Origin: an uncultured Verrucomicrobiota bacterium
Lineage (GTDB): Bacteria; Verrucomicrobiota; Kiritimatiellia; RFP12; UBA1067
Direction of reading: 5' to 3'
Assembly (NCBI GenBank): GCA_937901395.1
Contig: CALCDB010000181.1
Span: forward strand, 1 to 8,032
Length of the DNA: 8,032 nucleotides
Below the pieces are notes generated by a model. It was not told where the DNA came from. It made no database searches and was given only the letters and a program-made list of their open reading frames with translations. The position numbers were made by a program, and so were the translations under genes. Positions 1 through 6,929 of this stretch are shown in pieces; positions within the stretch are counted from its first letter, which is position 1, and each line of letters opens with the position of its first letter.

Positions 1-1195
1 GCGGGGTGTTCGTCGATAACGCTACCTTGACGCCACGTTCATCGGCATCATTCGGCGAAAGCGCAACTATGCGCTCGACTATCGTCATCACATTCTTGGC
101 ATCGGCTATCGCGATGATCGGAGATTCCAAACGCCAATCTCCATCACTGTTGCGCACCAATGAATATGCATCTTCGCCATCAATGATGGAAAGCTCCATC
201 ACCTCCGAAACTTCCTTGGGGAAAAGTCGAGAATCGGTAAACATTATCGGCTCTTGCGTAACCGCATCCTTGAGCGCCGCGGGAACGGTAATTATCGCGC
301 TGTCATTTCTGGAATATGCATAAACCATATCCGATTCGTTCGCATCCTTGCCGAACAGAAGCTGTCGATCAATTCCATCCCTGCCCTTCATCGTTATGGT
401 AACGGCATTATCAGCGTCAAGACCAAAACTCGCCAACAATGAGGCGGAGACAATCGCAGTCTCATTGGAAGCCCCAACGGGCCAGACAAAATTGACCGCC
501 TTAGCAGAAGTGAGATCGGTTAGCAGTTGCCGCACTTTCTTAGTCGAGGCGATCTCGTTATCGACCTTCCAGCCATCGCCTTCACGCATAAACTTGCGCA
601 AAGCGCCACTGCCGTATTTTATATCAAACCCAGAAACATCATCGGCTGAAATCTCGAAAAGATTGCGACGGCGAAAATCATCGGCCTGCAAATCAACATC
701 TTTCAATATCTCCGATGGAACCACATAAACGGCGTCCACGCCGTCAATCGTCGCATACACTCCGGTCGCGGTAGGCGTAAGGATACCGAAGTTTACTCTG
801 CATTGTCTTTTGCCATCCCCGCCAAGCGTAACCGAAAACGCTGGCGAATCCAATGAAAAATCAGCGCGTGAGCGACCGATGTTGAGCAATTCTCCATCGG
901 TAATCACATCCGTAAGCGCGGTAAGCGACAATGCATCGAACAACTTCATCACCACCTGCTCATCGACACCTCCAAAATATGGCTTGACTATGCGCCAACA
1001 ATCAGTCTTTTCCAACACCGTATCGACTCTGTCTCGCCCATGAATCACGATCTTCTTCGCATCATCAAAGTTCTCAACCAAGCTCGATCTTCCAGAGGCA
1101 ATCACCTTGGAATTGAAATGACGCATCAGGAAATTGGCGGAGGCGAAAGCCGCAATTGCAACCAACAAGAAGAGAATGCTCTTACGGTTATTCAT
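1..1195 (-). CDS. DUF4340-like membrane-anchored repeat protein, 3' end cut by window edge
   Basis: The frame is open from the ATG at 1195 to the left edge: 398 codons without a stop, with the C terminus outside the window. Residues 6-23 (SILFLLVAIAAFASANFL) form one N-terminal membrane anchor or uncleaved signal, so the remainder should lie in the periplasm. The body resembles DUF4340 proteins, which commonly follow gldG-type genes. It holds recurring blocks: W-x-V/L at Trp67, Trp209 and Trp354; FSLD/FGLD at 113 and 257; YATIDGVDAVYVVP at 147-160 against YAYSRNDSAIITVP at 292-305; NLF/RLF at 178 and 323. These point to tandem units of about 144 residues, the third incomplete here. No catalytic motif is seen. 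Its strong ribosome site and TAATG overlap with the GldF-GldG gene imply production together with it, so it is probably a periplasmic part of the same ABC system. The DUF4340 assignment is from pattern recognition only. Confidence 0.82.
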   Translation of the reverse strand, partial: MNNRKSILFLLVAIAAFASANFLMRHFNSKVIASGRSSLVENFDDAKKIVIHGRDRVDTVLEKTDCWRIVKPYFGGVDEQVVMKLFDALSLTALTDVITDGELLNIGRSRADFSLDSPAFSVTLGGDGKRQCRVNFGILTPTATGVYATIDGVDAVYVVPSEILKDVDLQADDFRRRNLFEISADDVSGFDIKYGSGALRKFMREGDGWKVDNEIASTKKVRQLLTDLTSAKAVNFVWPVGASNETAIVSASLLASFGLDADNAVTITMKGRDGIDRQLLFGKDANESDMVYAYSRNDSAIITVPAALKDAVTQEPIMFTDSRLFPKEVSEVMELSIIDGEDAYSLVRNSDGDWRLESPIIAIADAKNVMTIVERIVALSPNDADERGVKVALSTNTP

Positions 1196-3258
1196 TACTT
1201 GCATCTCCTTCTAAATACCAATAAAAGCATAAGTATGAAGACTGCTGATGGCATTACCCCTATCGAATATATGGCCAGGCGAATCTTGCCCTGCCGATCC
1301 AGCGTTTCCATCGCGCCTATATGGTCGCGCTCCCTATATTCAGATATCTCCGTTCCGGAAAGATATGCTGCGCAGTTTAGCAGAAAGTCACGATTGGCAT
1401 TCGCTCGAACGGACAACTCCCCGTTTAGGGCGAAGGTAAAGTCGCCCACGACCACGATGCGCGTAGGACGCACCGCTATATCGCTGCCAACACCAACCCC
1501 GCGTTCTATTGACGAAGCGACGACAGTGGAATTAACCGAAGCAATCGGCAGAAACTCAATGCGATCCACGCCAACGCCAATGCCAACCGCCGAAGAGGGC
1601 GAAAGCGCAATCGGCCGCTCCAATACGATGCGAGAACCCCTCAATGGATCGGAAATCACGTGCTGCGCGAAATCGGAAACGATTACATCGGTGCCGGAAA
1701 ATGTCAACGCGCCGGTTATGGGACGCTGCTCCATACGAACGCCCCAACTTGGAAGAATCGGAACCACGCCGCCTTGCTTCGGCGAGGCCAACAGCACCAA
1801 CATGCGTCCGCCTTCCCGCAGATACGCCTCGATCTTGCTCAACTCATGGCGCGAAAAATCATCCTTCGCACCAGCTATCACGATCATCGCGCAATCACCT
1901 GGTATCGAAGAGTCGGAAGCAAGATCAAGCGAGAAATTGCGATACCCCTCGCGAGCGAGATCACGGGCGATATCACTCATGCCATAAGGACCATAGGCGC
2001 TATAGGATCTCTCACCATGACCAACCGTCCAGTAGATTCCACAGCGTTGTGGCAATGTCGTCAAACGCCGAATCGTCGCCGCCGCAATCCTCTCGTCGCA
2101 CGCATCATTGACTGGCATCGAGACAATTCGATGCCCGCGTTCATAAACGATGCTATCGCTCATGATGCCTCTACGAACCAAGCGCTCTGAGGCGCCGAAA
2201 TCCCATCGCGGATCGACAAAATTAAGATTGAAACGGGCTCCACCCAACGATGCCGATTCATGTTGCAACGAACGCAAGAACCTACCGACATTGCGAAAGC
2301 GAACATCGCTACGCGAAAGAAAGCTCGTAATCGTAATTTCCCCGTTTGATTCCGCCAAGATTCCGCGAGTGCGCGCGGAAAAGGCAGTGGTAATACCCTC
2401 CACGGGAATATCCAATATCAACGTCACCTTCATCGACAACAAAACCGTGAGCACGCCAAGAATCAATGAAAGCGCAATAGAGACGAGAGAAGATAAACGC
2501 AGCATCTTCGCGCCGCTACCGACAAAACGCAACATCGCAACGAGCTTGGAGGTGACGAACACCGCTATCGCCGTCAGAATCAAATAAGTGAATACCACGC
2601 CAATCGACACCATCCCAGACGAAAAATCAATTACATGAGCATCAAGCGGGAACTCGCCGAATTTCGTTGCCCCATCAACTGACCACGCCATCAATGCGAA
2701 CCAAAGCGCACGTGGTATAATCGCCGTGAGCAAGATGGAGAACCCGGCCGCAACCGCAGAGTGACAGAACATCGCGCTGGTGGCAATCGAGATTGCACTC
2801 CATAACGCGTTTTGCAAGGCGAGGATTATCAAAGTCGAAATTATACCGCCCACATGCGCGCTCGACAATGCGGACGGCATGAAGAGCATCACCTCGATCA
2901 AGACGAACATCAAGGATATTAGCGTAACCACCATCGTCATCGTCCATACGCCCATGAACTTGCCGAATGTATAATCGCGCTCCCTTACCGCAATCGAAAG
3001 CAATGCCCCAATGCGCCCGCTTTGACGCTCGTCGCTCCACACGTCCATCGCCAAAAACGCCGCCAACACCGGCAGCAATAGTGCGACGCTATTCGCCCAA
3101 ACCGTGACGACCGATAATCCGCCCTCTGTAATCGCATCAAGATTGAAGACAAATATCACGGAGGTAAGCGCGATAAAGCCTCCAACCGAGAAGGCCGTGG
3201 AAAAGAGATTCCGCGCCATACCAATCGTGCGCTTGAATGTTACCGTCGCCGCGCTCAT
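1195..3258 (-). CDS. Fused ABC-2 permease (GldF-like) and GldG-like periplasmic domain
   Basis: This 687-residue membrane protein joins two parts often encoded separately. Residues 1-240 form an ABC-2 permease of the GldF/NosY kind, with hydrophobic segments at about 22-40, 53-71, 104-126, 135-190 (probably two) and 212-238, and an ERQSGRIGALLS stretch (77-88) typical of these permeases. A further helix at about 256-282 leads into a large periplasmic region like the GldG auxiliary domain (PF09822 type): GIYWTVGHGERS at 407-418, IPGDCAMIVIAGAKDDFS at 452-469, a YLREGGRMLVLL strand (479-490) and RIVVVGDFTFALN (600-612). A last helix (661-682) ends in the basic tail RRRCK. Its partners are the ATPase upstream (ATGA overlap) and the DUF4340-like gene downstream (TAATG overlap). 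The substrate is unknown; GldFG systems were named from gliding bacteria, but occur in non-gliders. The family call is firm, the function is not. Confidence 0.88.
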   Translation of the reverse strand: MSAATVTFKRTIGMARNLFSTAFSVGGFIALTSVIFVFNLDAITEGGLSVVTVWANSVALLLPVLAAFLAMDVWSDERQSGRIGALLSIAVRERDYTFGKFMGVWTMTMVVTLISLMFVLIEVMLFMPSALSSAHVGGIISTLIILALQNALWSAISIATSAMFCHSAVAAGFSILLTAIIPRALWFALMAWSVDGATKFGEFPLDAHVIDFSSGMVSIGVVFTYLILTAIAVFVTSKLVAMLRFVGSGAKMLRLSSLVSIALSLILGVLTVLLSMKVTLILDIPVEGITTAFSARTRGILAESNGEITITSFLSRSDVRFRNVGRFLRSLQHESASLGGARFNLNFVDPRWDFGASERLVRRGIMSDSIVYERGHRIVSMPVNDACDERIAAATIRRLTTLPQRCGIYWTVGHGERSYSAYGPYGMSDIARDLAREGYRNFSLDLASDSSIPGDCAMIVIAGAKDDFSRHELSKIEAYLREGGRMLVLLASPKQGGVVPILPSWGVRMEQRPITGALTFSGTDVIVSDFAQHVISDPLRGSRIVLERPIALSPSSAVGIGVGVDRIEFLPIASVNSTVVASSIERGVGVGSDIAVRPTRIVVVGDFTFALNGELSVRANANRDFLLNCAAYLSGTEISEYRERDHIGAMETLDRQGKIRLAIYSIGVMPSAVFILMLLLVFRRRCK
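1203..1210 (-). promoter_or_regulatory. Shine-Dalgarno site of the DUF4340-like gene
   Basis: The reverse complement reads AAGGAGATGCAAGTAATG. AAGGAGAT is embedded in the codons for the Arg-Arg-Cys end of the preceding protein and lies 7 bases before the ATG at 1195, which shares one base with the TAA stop of that gene. It confirms the start of the downstream gene. Confidence 0.8.
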
Positions 3259-3965
3259 CGCATTCCCTCCATCATCTGCGAATTGATTCGCGAACGCAAA
3301 TCTAAGACATCAATGCCGGCCGTCTTTATCTCCGCCTTGATGACGCCTTCCCCTAAAACGAGAAAACGCGTGGTCCATTTTGCAAAATCATCAATCTCAT
3401 GACCAGTGATAATTACGCTCGAGAACGCCGCCGCGTTCGACAGCACATCACCCACGACTTCGCGCATACCGACATCAAGACCGGCAAGAAAGTCGTCCAA
3501 CAACAGCACTCTAGGGCGCAATAACAACGCATCGGCAAGAGCTATTCGTTTCTTAAACCCAGTAGAGAGCCTGCGAATAGGAGTATGTAATATCTCGGTG
3601 ATATGGCACATTTCTACGGCCTCGCTGACACGACGGCGAATCCGCTTTATCGGCTCCCCCTTCAACGCTGCACGATAACGAAGATACTCCTTTACCGTCA
3701 TATCATCATAAAGTGCAACCGTCTCTGGCAAATAGCCGATTTGATGACGATACTTGAGCGGCCGCTCAAAAGCGCTGGTACCATCCATAATCACCGAGCC
3801 AGAATTAGGTATCGCCAAAGTCGAAAGAATCTTCAATAGAGTGGTCTTGCCAGCCCCGTTCGCACCTACGATACTAACGGTCTCACCGGGGGATACCACA
3901 AACGACACATCACGCAGAACTGGGTGATTACGATAGCTAAATGATATGTTTCTTACTTCAATCAT
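3255..3965 (-). CDS. ABC transporter ATP-binding protein, GldA/NosF-like
   Basis: This is the cytoplasmic ATPase of an ABC-2 type system whose membrane partner is the next gene. The 236 residues contain one nucleotide-binding domain: Walker A GANGAGKTT (34-42), Q-loop at Gln75 in QIGYLPE, signature LSTGF (133-137) in the place of LSGGQ, Walker B VLLLDD (153-158), D-loop AGLD (161-164) and H-loop His189. The residue after the Walker B aspartate, normally the catalytic Glu of LLLDEP, is Asp158, followed by Phe rather than Pro. The ATG at 3965 is chosen because MIEVRNISF is the usual family N terminus. A TTG at 3989 would add eight atypical residues and overlap murF. The start lies 7 bases after the murF stop with only a weak site (GAAG). 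The substrate is unknown; GldA-like means family resemblance, not gliding. Confidence 0.9.
   Translation of the reverse strand: MIEVRNISFSYRNHPVLRDVSFVVSPGETVSIVGANGAGKTTLLKILSTLAIPNSGSVIMDGTSAFERPLKYRHQIGYLPETVALYDDMTVKEYLRYRAALKGEPIKRIRRRVSEAVEMCHITEILHTPIRRLSTGFKKRIALADALLLRPRVLLLDDFLAGLDVGMREVVGDVLSNAAAFSSVIITGHEIDDFAKWTTRFLVLGEGVIKAEIKTAGIDVLDLRSRINSQMMEGMR
3266..3270 (-). promoter_or_regulatory. Shine-Dalgarno site of the GldF-GldG fusion gene
   Basis: The reverse complement reads GGAGGGAATGCGATGA. GGAGG lies inside the last codons of the ATPase gene, 7 bases before the ATG at 3258, which overlaps the ATPase stop. It supports the chosen start and coupled translation. Confidence 0.75.
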
Positions 3966-3972
3966 CGTGGCT

Positions 3973-5022
3973 TCATGATATAAGATCAATAAGATTCATC
4001 GCATGTGATGCCTTCAGCAACACCAAGTCGCCAGCCGAAACATCCACTCGGAACTTCTTCTTCAACGTTTTCAAATCCTTATATGCAAGATGGCAAAGGC
4101 ATTGCGACGAAAGCTCTCCAACGCCAATTATCAACGGAATATTCAAACCCATCGCATGGGCAAACACTTCTTGATGATATTTAAGCGCGTTCTCCCCAAG
4201 TTCAAACATGTCGCCCAATACCGCAACATGCCGGCCATCACATCGCTCCGCGGCAAATGCGTTTAACGCTGCAATCATAGAATCAGGATTCGCGTTATAA
4301 GTATCGTCAATGAAATTAACGCCCCACTTCTCCAACCTGCGCCACCGCGAACCGGGAAGCGCGAAGTTTCGTATCCGTTTGGCGCAAAGCTCGTCGGATA
4401 TCCCAAGCTTACGAGCAACGGCGTAGGCAATGGCCATATTATCAAGGTTGTGATCTCCTGGCAAGGGACATGGGAAAGGCGGAACATTAAGTTTCGCAGC
4501 TTCAGGCAAGACCGAAAATTCCTTTGCACGATTAGCTAGCGTCAGCTTCTCCTCCGCGATCTTCTCTCTTGAACCAAAGAATTCAATATGCGCCGTGCCC
4601 AGCGAAACCACCACTCCGATGTCTGGCTCGGCGATATCGCATAGCGCCGCAATTTCGCCGGGATGATTGGTTCCCATCTCAACAACCAAATACTCGGCGT
4701 CATTGGGACAATTCAAAATCGTGAGCGGCAGCCCTATGTGATTGTTGAAGTTGCCCTCTGTTCCGGGGCAATTCAGGAACGCCTTGAGAAATTCCTTTGT
4801 CGTGGTCTTACCAGCCGAACCAGTTACGCCAATCACCTTCGCCTTGAGAGTCTTTCGATATTCATTCGCCTTGCGCTGTAATTCCGACAATCCATCAATG
4901 ATCTCGGTCGCGCCCGCAGCCAAGGCCTGAGGGATGAAATCATGACCATCAGCCTTCTCGCCTTTCAACGCGATGAAGCCCATTCCCGGCTTTATCTCAC
5001 GCGAGTCAAACGTATACCTCAT
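3973..5022 (-). CDS. murF: Compact UDP-MurNAc-tripeptide--D-Ala-D-Ala ligase
   Basis: MurF uses ATP to add D-Ala-D-Ala to UDP-MurNAc-tripeptide, completing the cytoplasmic peptidoglycan precursor. Seen: DSREIKPGMGFIALKGEKADGHDF at the N terminus (6-29), the P-loop GVTGSAGKTTTKE (65-77), NNHIGLPL (93-100), EMGTNHPGEI (115-124), a probable carbamylated lysine at Lys159 in IAEEKLTL, PGDHNLDN (188-195), DDTYNANPDSM (239-249), GDMFELG (270-276) and a terminal LLKASHAM. All ligase landmarks are in the expected order, so it should be active, but at 349 residues it is about 100 shorter than E. coli MurF (452); see findings. The ATG overlaps the lpxA stop (ATGA). The frame stays open upstream into lpxA, but the first coded residues already match the family at its DSR motif. 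The ribosome site is poor (a G-rich run, GGGGGGTGGC). MurE and other Mur ligases are less likely given the GDMFELG and YNANP motifs. Confidence 0.92.
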   Translation of the reverse strand: MRYTFDSREIKPGMGFIALKGEKADGHDFIPQALAAGATEIIDGLSELQRKANEYRKTLKAKVIGVTGSAGKTTTKEFLKAFLNCPGTEGNFNNHIGLPLTILNCPNDAEYLVVEMGTNHPGEIAALCDIAEPDIGVVVSLGTAHIEFFGSREKIAEEKLTLANRAKEFSVLPEAAKLNVPPFPCPLPGDHNLDNMAIAYAVARKLGISDELCAKRIRNFALPGSRWRRLEKWGVNFIDDTYNANPDSMIAALNAFAAERCDGRHVAVLGDMFELGENALKYHQEVFAHAMGLNIPLIIGVGELSSQCLCHLAYKDLKTLKKKFRVDVSAGDLVLLKASHAMNLIDLIS

Positions 5023-5798
5023 GCCACCCCCCGTTCGGAATCGCGATAGAACGACACGAGTTGCTTCACCTCATCAATCGGCTCAATCTCATGCTCAACA
5101 CGTTCCAATGCATTCGTACGATTCAATCCCTCTCGATAGATGATGCGATGAGCGCTTTTAAGCGCCTGAATGGTGTTATCGTCAAAGCCACGACGCTTCA
5201 ATCCGACTATGTTGATGCCGACGATCTTCATCGAACCTTCTTCCATATCGCAAAGCATAAACGGCGGCACATCCTTGCGAATCTTCACCATCCCGCCGAC
5301 CATCGCGTGGCGACCGACTACGCAAAATTGATGCGCCGCGGAACATCCGCCGACAATCGCATAATCCTGCAAATGCACATCTCCAGCCAATTGGACGGAG
5401 TTTGAGCAAATCACATGATTGCCCAATATTACGCCATGCGCAGCATGACAATAACACATGAAAAGACAATCGCTTCCTATGATGGTGCGTTCACCATTCG
5501 CCGTGCCCAAATGGATAGTGGCGAATTCGCGAATGACTGTTCTATCCCCAATTTCCACATACGATACCGACCCTTCTTGATACTTGAGATCCTGAGTCTT
5601 CATCCCAATTAGCGCGTATGGAAATATCTGGCACCTTGAACCGATTGTGGTATGCCCATCAATAATCACGCCTTGACGGATAATCGTGCCGTCGCCGATA
5701 ACGACATCCTTACCGATATGCGCATAAGGACCAATCTCAACGTCGGCCCCCAACTTGGCACCGTCTTCAATGATCGCCGTGTGGTGAATATTCGCCAT
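5019..5798 (-). CDS. lpxA: Acyl-ACP--UDP-N-acetylglucosamine O-acyltransferase
   Basis: LpxA moves a 3-hydroxyacyl chain from acyl carrier protein to UDP-GlcNAc, the first step of lipid A synthesis in the cytoplasm. At 259 residues it is nearly the length of E. coli LpxA (262). The first ~180 residues are hexapeptide repeats of a left-handed beta helix; the rest is the helical C-terminal domain with GLKRRGF at 199-205. Substrate residues QDLK (69-72), His118, the catalytic base His121 (E. coli His125), His156 and Gln157 in AHQF, Asn196, Arg202 and Arg203 are present. Gly169 matches E. coli Gly173, the chain-length position linked there to C14 acyl chains. Two positions differ: Asp126 of E. 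coli is Gly122 and His144 is Asp140. It sits 9 bases after the LptF/G gene and overlaps murF by ATGA, instead of beside lpxD, fabZ and lpxB. Confidence 0.95.
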   Translation of the reverse strand: MANIHHTAIIEDGAKLGADVEIGPYAHIGKDVVIGDGTIIRQGVIIDGHTTIGSRCQIFPYALIGMKTQDLKYQEGSVSYVEIGDRTVIREFATIHLGTANGERTIIGSDCLFMCYCHAAHGVILGNHVICSNSVQLAGDVHLQDYAIVGGCSAAHQFCVVGRHAMVGGMVKIRKDVPPFMLCDMEEGSMKIVGINIVGLKRRGFDDNTIQALKSAHRIIYREGLNRTNALERVEHEIEPIDEVKQLVSFYRDSERGVA

Positions 5799-5802
5799 GT
5801 TT

Positions 5803-5807
5803 CCTCC
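5803..5807 (-). promoter_or_regulatory. Strong Shine-Dalgarno site of lpxA
   Basis: The reverse complement reads TAAGGAGGAAACATG. The stop codon of the preceding permease gene runs directly into GGAGG, followed 4 bases later by the lpxA ATG. This is the strongest ribosome binding site in the window and fixes the lpxA start at 5798. Confidence 0.85.
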
Positions 5808-6929
5808 TTACAGATGTCGCTTCAAATATCTACCTGCTAAAACGAAGCATACTGCCACTGGTATCCAAATAAGCAACCACGGATAAAACGCATAATGCTC
5901 CTCACAGGCCAACACCAATATGACTAATGCATAATACCCAAGCGATACCGCCAATGAAATCGCCATTCCAATGGTGGATTCCTTGCGCTGCGAGCGAATT
6001 CCAAGTGGTATGCCAATCAAGACGAAACAAAGCGACGCCATCGCAAATACAAAACGCTTGTGCAACTCCACCTTTCGTCCGCTTAACTCACCCTTGAACC
6101 ATTCCTCCATTTCTGGGTGAGCAAATTTCGCCGTCGCTTCCGGGGACTTCATCGTGTGTTCCATATCAGCGATATTTTGCAACATTTCACGAAAACAGAA
6201 ATCCTTGGGTCTACGAGTATACGACGAGACATTAAGAACATTCTTCATGCGATACGGATACACATCCGCACTTATCGTTGCGGGATTATCGTCGGAAAGC
6301 TGATCCAAAACCGCATCATAAATCGTAAAATCGATATCAGGACCATTCTCCTCAACATATGCCTTAGATGCGCTAATTATCCTTATTGCATCAGGATCCG
6401 AGAAATCACGAACCTTGAGATCGTATAGCCAATTGCCATCCTTCTTGCCGATATAAATCTTGATATTGGGAAAATCGTTATTCGTCATTCCTGGCTTAAG
6501 CAGACTAATTCCCGTCTTCACCGAAACACGAGTCTTGAGCATACGCCTGACTTCATGTCCTCTGGGGACAATCTCGTTGTTCACCCAGAAGCCTAAGAAT
6601 GTGCACAATATAGCGAATATCACTGGATATTTAATAACCGAAATAAGATTGATTCCGCATGCACGCATGGCGGCGATTTCACTATCTGCCGACATCCTCG
6701 AGAACACCAATATGGAACTGACCAACAATGCAAGAGGCATTGACCACTGCAATGTCTCAGGCAATGAAACCGCACAGAATCTACCCACAAGCGACATTGG
6801 AACACCATCCATAATGTAGCCCACGATCTGCACCAAAAGCCCAATGGTCAATACAAAGGATAGCACGAGAAACGCGAGCAAAAAGCTCGACAAAAATGAA
6901 CGAAATACGTATCTCTCAATAATTTTCAA
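5808..6929 (-). CDS. LptF/LptG family lipopolysaccharide export permease
   Basis: This is a predicted inner membrane permease of the LPS transporter, which with the ATPase LptB extracts LPS from the membrane and passes it to the LptC-A-D bridge. The 373 residues match the family length (about 360). The layout is typical: N-terminal membrane helices at about 10-38, 55-77 and 97-118; a periplasmic beta-jellyroll-type region from about 120 to 290; then three helices at about 292-312, 320-342 and 348-368. The SEIAAMRACG motif at 83-92 follows the second helix as in LptF/G. The ACG form looks more like LptF than LptG, but one paralogue cannot be assigned from one window, so no symbol is given. The start is TTG: it forms a TTGA overlap with the tyrS stop, residues 1-40 fit the family N terminus, and the next ATG is only at residue 40. 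AAGG lies 7-8 bases upstream of it. Confidence 0.93.
   Translation of the reverse strand: MKIIERYVFRSFLSSFLLAFLVLSFVLTIGLLVQIVGYIMDGVPMSLVGRFCAVSLPETLQWSMPLALLVSSILVFSRMSADSEIAAMRACGINLISVIKYPVIFAILCTFLGFWVNNEIVPRGHEVRRMLKTRVSVKTGISLLKPGMTNNDFPNIKIYIGKKDGNWLYDLKVRDFSDPDAIRIISASKAYVEENGPDIDFTIYDAVLDQLSDDNPATISADVYPYRMKNVLNVSSYTRRPKDFCFREMLQNIADMEHTMKSPEATAKFAHPEMEEWFKGELSGRKVELHKRFVFAMASLCFVLIGIPLGIRSQRKESTIGMAISLAVSLGYYALVILVLACEEHYAFYPWLLIWIPVAVCFVLAGRYLKRHL

Noticed and set aside
1480..1600. Short near-repeats of CCAACxCC-type sequence
   Set aside because: They encode two Gly-Val-rich stretches (GIGVGVD and GVGVGSD) in the fusion protein. They are too short and irregular to call a repeat element.
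1040..1987. A 315-codon open frame on the plus strand
   Set aside because: It runs antisense to the C-terminal part of the GldF-GldG fusion and the start of the DUF4340-like gene, both of which show clear protein motifs. The translation has no recognisable domain, is full of Arg, Ser and Thr, and has no ribosome site. It is a shadow frame.
1660..2190. Overlapping plus-strand frames of 155-176 codons
   Set aside because: Both are antisense to the periplasmic domain of the fusion protein, overlap each other and have compositions typical of shadow frames (rich in Arg, His, Ser).
3961..3976. ATG overlapping the murF stop (ATGA) as a start for the ATPase
   Set aside because: This ATG reads only four codons before a stop, so it is not the start of a gene, although it might help ribosomes reinitiate at 3965.
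3966..3989. Extended TTG start for the ABC ATPase at 3989
   Set aside because: The extra eight residues do not resemble family N termini and would overlap murF; the ATG at 3965 gives the standard beginning of the ATPase domain.
5023..5110. A possible upstream extension of murF into the end of lpxA
   Set aside because: The frame is open but no good start with a ribosome site was found, and the residues would have to serve as the missing MurF N terminus while lpxA codes its own conserved C-terminal region in another frame.
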